Assembly (NCBI GenBank): GCA_012031955.1
Contig: JAAURZ010000050.1
Location: 1-9,479, forward strand
Direction: 5' to 3'
DNA: 9,479 nucleotides
Source of the DNA: Bacteroidia bacterium
Lineage (GTDB): Bacteria; Bacteroidota; Bacteroidia; Cytophagales; Cyclobacteriaceae
The notes under the pieces were generated by a model. It did no database searches and was not told the origin of the DNA. It saw only the letters and a list, made by a program, of their open reading frames with translations. The position numbers were made by a program, and so were the translations under genes. Position 1 is the first letter of the stretch, and the number at the start of each line of letters is the position of its first letter. Positions 7,034-9,479 of this stretch are shown in pieces.

Positions 7034-8392
7034 TCACCTCGGCGCGCGCGGGTTCTGTAAGTAGGAGTTGATCAGGTTTTGTACTGTGGGTGTCTCCACG
7101 CCGTTGCGCACGTGCTGCCGCGCTTCGGCAAACGTGCCGATCGCCACGTCGCGCTGCAGGAATCCGAAGCCAACAAAATTCCCCTTGTTCACCAGCACCA
7201 GCGACCGTTCTTTGGCGTCGCGGCCGCGGCCCATGATGGCCACCGTTTCGCCTTCGGCATGAAACGACTGTATCGCTTTCTCGATGCGCTTGTTGTATTT
7301 CTTTGTCTTCTCAATGCCCTGACAGGCACCCTTGCACTCCGCGGTTTGATAACTGAAGCAAAGTCCTTTGGAAACTTGAAGTCCGCTGAGTTTGGGGCAA
7401 AGGTCGAACGCCCTCACTTTTTCCCATAGAAAATTCCAGGCATCACCTTTCGTGCTGAATCGAATGAGCGGCTGCGACCCGCGCGCCACCAGGTTAACCG
7501 CGAACCGGTAATAGCCGTTGCGGTCCTCGTAGTTGTAGATGCCCCACTCCTCGGTCCTGAACTTCTGCGCCTGGTTGTATTTCGGCCACAGCCTTCTTAT
7601 CTCCTGCGACTCAAGAATGAGCGCGATCATTTCGTTGCCGGTAAGTTCGTAGCGCACGTGGTGTATCTCGTCTCTGATCTTGGAGCGGCTCCACTCGCGT
7701 GCTTCGCCGGTGAAGTGGCCGGCAATACGTTTCTTGATGTTGTTGGCTTTGCCCACGTAGATCACGTGGTTGCGCTTGTTGAGGAAATAATAAACACCGG
7801 CTTTGGCGGGCAGCCTGTCAAACTCCTCTTTCGGCAGGTTGGGCGGCAGTATGGTTTCGCCCGAGTTCCGCTTCAGCGCCTTCACTATGTAGTTGTCGCG
7901 GTCGCGGCGCAAAAGCTGGTCGAATATTTTGACCGTGGCCGACGCGTCGCCGCCGGCGCGGTGCCGGTTGCGAATGCCTACTCCCAGGCTTTCGGCAAGG
8001 CTACCCAGGCTGTATGAGCGCAAGCCAGGTATGATCTTGCGGCTAAGGCGTACCGTGCAAAGTTTCTTGGCCTGCCAGCTAAGTCCCGCATATTCAAATT
8101 CCTTTTTCAGGAAAGAGTAGTCAAAATGTGCATTGTGCGCCACGAATATCCTGCCGTCGAGTGTCTTGAGAAGCTCTTGCGCGATCTCGGCAAATGTGGG
8201 CGCGCCAAAAACCATCTCCTGCGTAATGCCCGTGAGGCCCGTGATATAGTATGGAATGTTGCGACCGGGGTTAATGAGGGTGTGATACTCATTGGTAACG
8301 CCCATGCCGTCGTGCAGAAATACTGCTATCTCCGTTATGCGGTGATGTTCCGCATAGCCACCCGTGGTTTCAATGTCAACTATCGCGTACAC
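7034..8392 (-). CDS. Fused DEDDh exonuclease and GIY-YIG (UvrC-like) endonuclease
   Basis: A 452-residue DNA nuclease with three parts. Residues 1-165 are a DnaQ/epsilon-type 3'-5' exonuclease: DIETT (D6, E8), HNAHFDYSFL (D91), and HRAGGDA (H144, D149) give a complete DEDDh set. Residues about 196-275 are a GIY-YIG domain: GVYYF, IYVGKANNIKKRI, and ALILESQEIRRLWPKYN with the likely catalytic Glu261. Residues 332-357 hold Cys332, Cys345, Cys353 and Cys357, with spacing x12-x7-x3 close to the four cysteines that bind an iron-sulfur cluster in UvrC. The architecture is known in bacteria (DnaQ-UvrC N-terminal fusions, as in Mycobacterium Rv2191) and suggests a Cho-like repair nuclease. The start is GTG at 8392, the only start before an upstream in-frame stop, with AGGAG four bases ahead. 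The final approximately 75 residues are not assigned to a domain. Confidence 0.93.
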   Translation of the reverse strand: MYAIVDIETTGGYAEHHRITEIAVFLHDGMGVTNEYHTLINPGRNIPYYITGLTGITQEMVFGAPTFAEIAQELLKTLDGRIFVAHNAHFDYSFLKKEFEYAGLSWQAKKLCTVRLSRKIIPGLRSYSLGSLAESLGVGIRNRHRAGGDASATVKIFDQLLRRDRDNYIVKALKRNSGETILPPNLPKEEFDRLPAKAGVYYFLNKRNHVIYVGKANNIKKRIAGHFTGEAREWSRSKIRDEIHHVRYELTGNEMIALILESQEIRRLWPKYNQAQKFRTEEWGIYNYEDRNGYYRFAVNLVARGSQPLIRFSTKGDAWNFLWEKVRAFDLCPKLSGLQVSKGLCFSYQTAECKGACQGIEKTKKYNKRIEKAIQSFHAEGETVAIMGRGRDAKERSLVLVNKGNFVGFGFLQRDVAIGTFAEARQHVRNGVETPTVQNLINSYLQNPRAPR

Positions 8393-8396
8393 GATA

Positions 8397-8401
8397 CTCC
8401 T
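8397..8401 (-). promoter_or_regulatory. Shine-Dalgarno site fixing the GTG start of the nuclease gene
   Basis: AGGAG on the minus strand ends four bases before the GTG at 8392-8390. An in-frame TAG lies about eight codons upstream, so no ATG start is available. A clear Shine-Dalgarno sequence is uncommon in this phylum and supports this non-ATG start. Confidence 0.6.
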
Positions 8402-8526
8402 CAGTTTTACTCGCTATATCTCACTAAACTTTGACATTTGCTGCCTGGTGCGGGCATAAAGTTCTCCGGTGTTTGCCCAAGCCACCCTTTTTACATCCAT
8501 CAAAATTAACCATTTTAGTATCCAAT

Positions 8527-8874
8527 ATGAATGGACTTATACGCTTCTTTCTTTCGGGCGTGGCAGTGCTGCTCACCGCCTACCTGTTGCCCGGCGTGGA
8601 TGTGGACAACTACTGGCGCGCGCTGTTGGTGGCCCTGGTGCTCGCCATCGTGAATGTGATCGTGAAACCAATCCTTATCATTCTTACCATTCCCATCACA
8701 GTTGTTACCCTGGGCCTGTTTCTGCTGGTGATCAATGCGCTCATGATCTTGCTGGTCGATTATTTCGTCGACGGCTTCAAGGTAGACGGCTTCCTGTGGG
8801 CGCTGGTGTTCAGCCTCATTTTGTCTTTGTTCAACAGCCTGTTTTCCGACCTTACCAAAGAGAAGAAGCAGTAG
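8527..8874 (+). CDS. Small integral membrane protein of the phage holin 4_2 (DUF360) family
   Basis: A 115-residue hydrophobic protein with about four membrane helices (roughly 5-22, 31-47, 49-77 and 88-107) and a charged C-terminal tail, TKEKKQ. The family signature is visible: LLPGVDVDNYWRALLVA, IVNVIVKPILIILTIPITV, TLGLFLLVINALMI and VDGFLWALVFSLILS. Despite the family name, such proteins are widespread on ordinary bacterial chromosomes and no phage genes are nearby, so a lysis role should not be assumed. Function is unknown. ATG 8527 is chosen because residues read from an upstream in-frame start at 8431 are not hydrophobic or conserved. It is divergent from the nuclease gene. Confidence 0.9.
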   Translation: MNGLIRFFLSGVAVLLTAYLLPGVDVDNYWRALLVALVLAIVNVIVKPILIILTIPITVVTLGLFLLVINALMILLVDYFVDGFKVDGFLWALVFSLILSLFNSLFSDLTKEKKQ

Positions 8875-8890
8875 TGCGCCGCTGATTGGA

Positions 8891-8898
8891 TAAGTTTG
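8891..8898 (+). promoter_or_regulatory. TAnnTTTG-like -7 element before the 8943 gene
   Basis: TAAGTTTG matches the Bacteroidota -7 consensus TAnnTTTG exactly and lies 45 bp ahead of the lipoprotein start at 8943. No TTTG or TTG at the -33 position was found 17-23 bases upstream, so this could be chance, and the gene might instead be read through from the membrane-protein gene ending at 8874. Confidence 0.3.
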
Positions 8899-8942
8899 AA
8901 CAACTGTCTAACTTTTGAATTGCTAATCAAAAACCACTCTTT

Positions 8943-9479
8943 ATGCGCATATCCGCCATTGCACTGGCCGCCTGCTTCCTGCTTCTCACTAACTGCAACA
9001 AGGAGGAAAAGTCCGAGCATTCACCCTCCACCTCTTTGGCTGACCTCAAGGCTCATGAGGGGCTTACCGTCACGTTGTTCGCCTCGGAACCTATGTTTTC
9101 CAATCCGACCAACATCGACGTCGACGCACGTGGCCGTGTGTGGGTATGCGAAGCGTACAACTACCGCAACGAACTTAACCCGAAGAACCCGGTGAAAGAG
9201 GCAGGCGACCGTATCATGATTCTTGAAGACACTGATGGCGACGGCGTCGCCGACAAATCGAAAGTCTTTTATCAAGGCACAGATGTGAACGCCGCGCTGG
9301 GCATTTGCGTGCTCGGCAATAAGGTGATTGTATCGTGTAGTCCGAATGTGTTTGTTTTCACCGACGACAACGGCGACGATGTGCCGGACAAAAAGGAAGT
9401 TCTCTACCAGGGCATCCAGGGCATTCAGCACGATCATGGCATGCCATGGCCTATATTAGCAATAATCAAGTTCTTCTAT
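8943..9479 (+). CDS. Lipoprotein of the PVC-type heme-binding / membrane-bound dehydrogenase family, N-terminal part
   Basis: The first 179 codons of a gene that runs to the window edge. Residues 1-17 are a lipoprotein signal (FLLLTN before Cys18), followed by the charged NKEEKSE. The start of the family's beta-propeller, related to sugar/sorbosone dehydrogenases, follows: EGLTVTLFASEPMFSNPTNI, DARGRVWVCEAYNYRNELNP, RIMILEDTDGDGVADKSKVF, DVNAALGICVLGNKVIVSCSPNVFVF, and GIQGIQHDHGM. Two Asp-rich loops (DTDGDGVADK and DDNGDDVPDK) could bind calcium. Full-length relatives are much longer and usually end in a cytochrome-c-like CxxCH domain, which would lie outside the window. After HDHGM (from 9444) the residues no longer fit the family (the expected continuation is of the type HAFxFGPDGKLYFN), so a frameshift, insertion or assembly junction near the edge is possible. 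Substrate unknown. Confidence 0.85.
   Translation, partial: MRISAIALAACFLLLTNCNKEEKSEHSPSTSLADLKAHEGLTVTLFASEPMFSNPTNIDVDARGRVWVCEAYNYRNELNPKNPVKEAGDRIMILEDTDGDGVADKSKVFYQGTDVNAALGICVLGNKVIVSCSPNVFVFTDDNGDDVPDKKEVLYQGIQGIQHDHGMPWPILAIIKFFY

Noticed and set aside
8527..8874. Prophage remnant suggested by the 'phage holin' family name
   Set aside because: No endolysin, integrase or structural phage gene is nearby. This family is common on ordinary bacterial chromosomes.
9021..9437. Minus-strand 138-codon open frame at the right end
   Set aside because: It mirrors the plus-strand lipoprotein gene, which has a signal peptide and family motifs. The antisense peptide is Val/His-rich without similarity to a known family.

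Overview
The window looks like chromosomal DNA of a Bacteroidota species, most likely in the Cytophagia. The reasons are a TonB-dependent receptor with an N-terminal carboxypeptidase-regulatory-like domain and a signal peptide ending in FAQ, a lipoprotein whose mature end is Cys followed by four acidic residues (a surface-export signal typical of this phylum), sparse Shine-Dalgarno sequences, and TAnnTTTG-like promoter pieces. No tRNA, rRNA, insertion sequence, CRISPR array or phage structural gene was seen. No organism name can be given from the sequence alone.

Layout. Positions 1-337 are a gene-poor left edge that ends in a strong bidirectional hairpin terminator (234-262). Next come two minus-strand genes read leftward: a surface lipoprotein with a predicted beta-helix (4822 to 3323), then, after an 11-bp hairpin terminator (3297-3272), a large TonB-dependent outer-membrane receptor (3223 to 338). 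The 326-bp region upstream of the lipoprotein holds regularly spaced TTAACA motifs, a hairpin and a weak promoter candidate. Further right on the minus strand is a MoxR-type AAA+ ATPase (6136 to 5149) broken by a one-base frameshift at about 5771. Divergent from it is a plus-strand PPP-type metallophosphatase (6307-7020). This converges, with a 13-bp gap, on a minus-strand nuclease (8392 to 7034) that fuses a DEDDh exonuclease, a GIY-YIG endonuclease and a UvrC-like four-cysteine segment. On the plus strand follow a four-helix 'phage holin 4_2' family membrane protein (8527-8874) and the 5' part of a lipoprotein of the PVC-type heme-binding/membrane-bound dehydrogenase family (8943 to the window edge).

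How they work together. The lipoprotein and the receptor form a plausible two-gene outer-membrane uptake unit, similar in design to SusC/SusD but with a beta-helix protein in place of SusD. The substrate is unknown. The upstream repeats suggest control by a response regulator of the PhoB/PhoP kind, but that is inference. The other genes look like ordinary, separately transcribed housekeeping or accessory genes. The most interesting points are the repeat-bearing promoter of the uptake pair, the hairpin between its two genes, the triple-domain nuclease, and several apparent frameshift or junction points that may be sequence errors.
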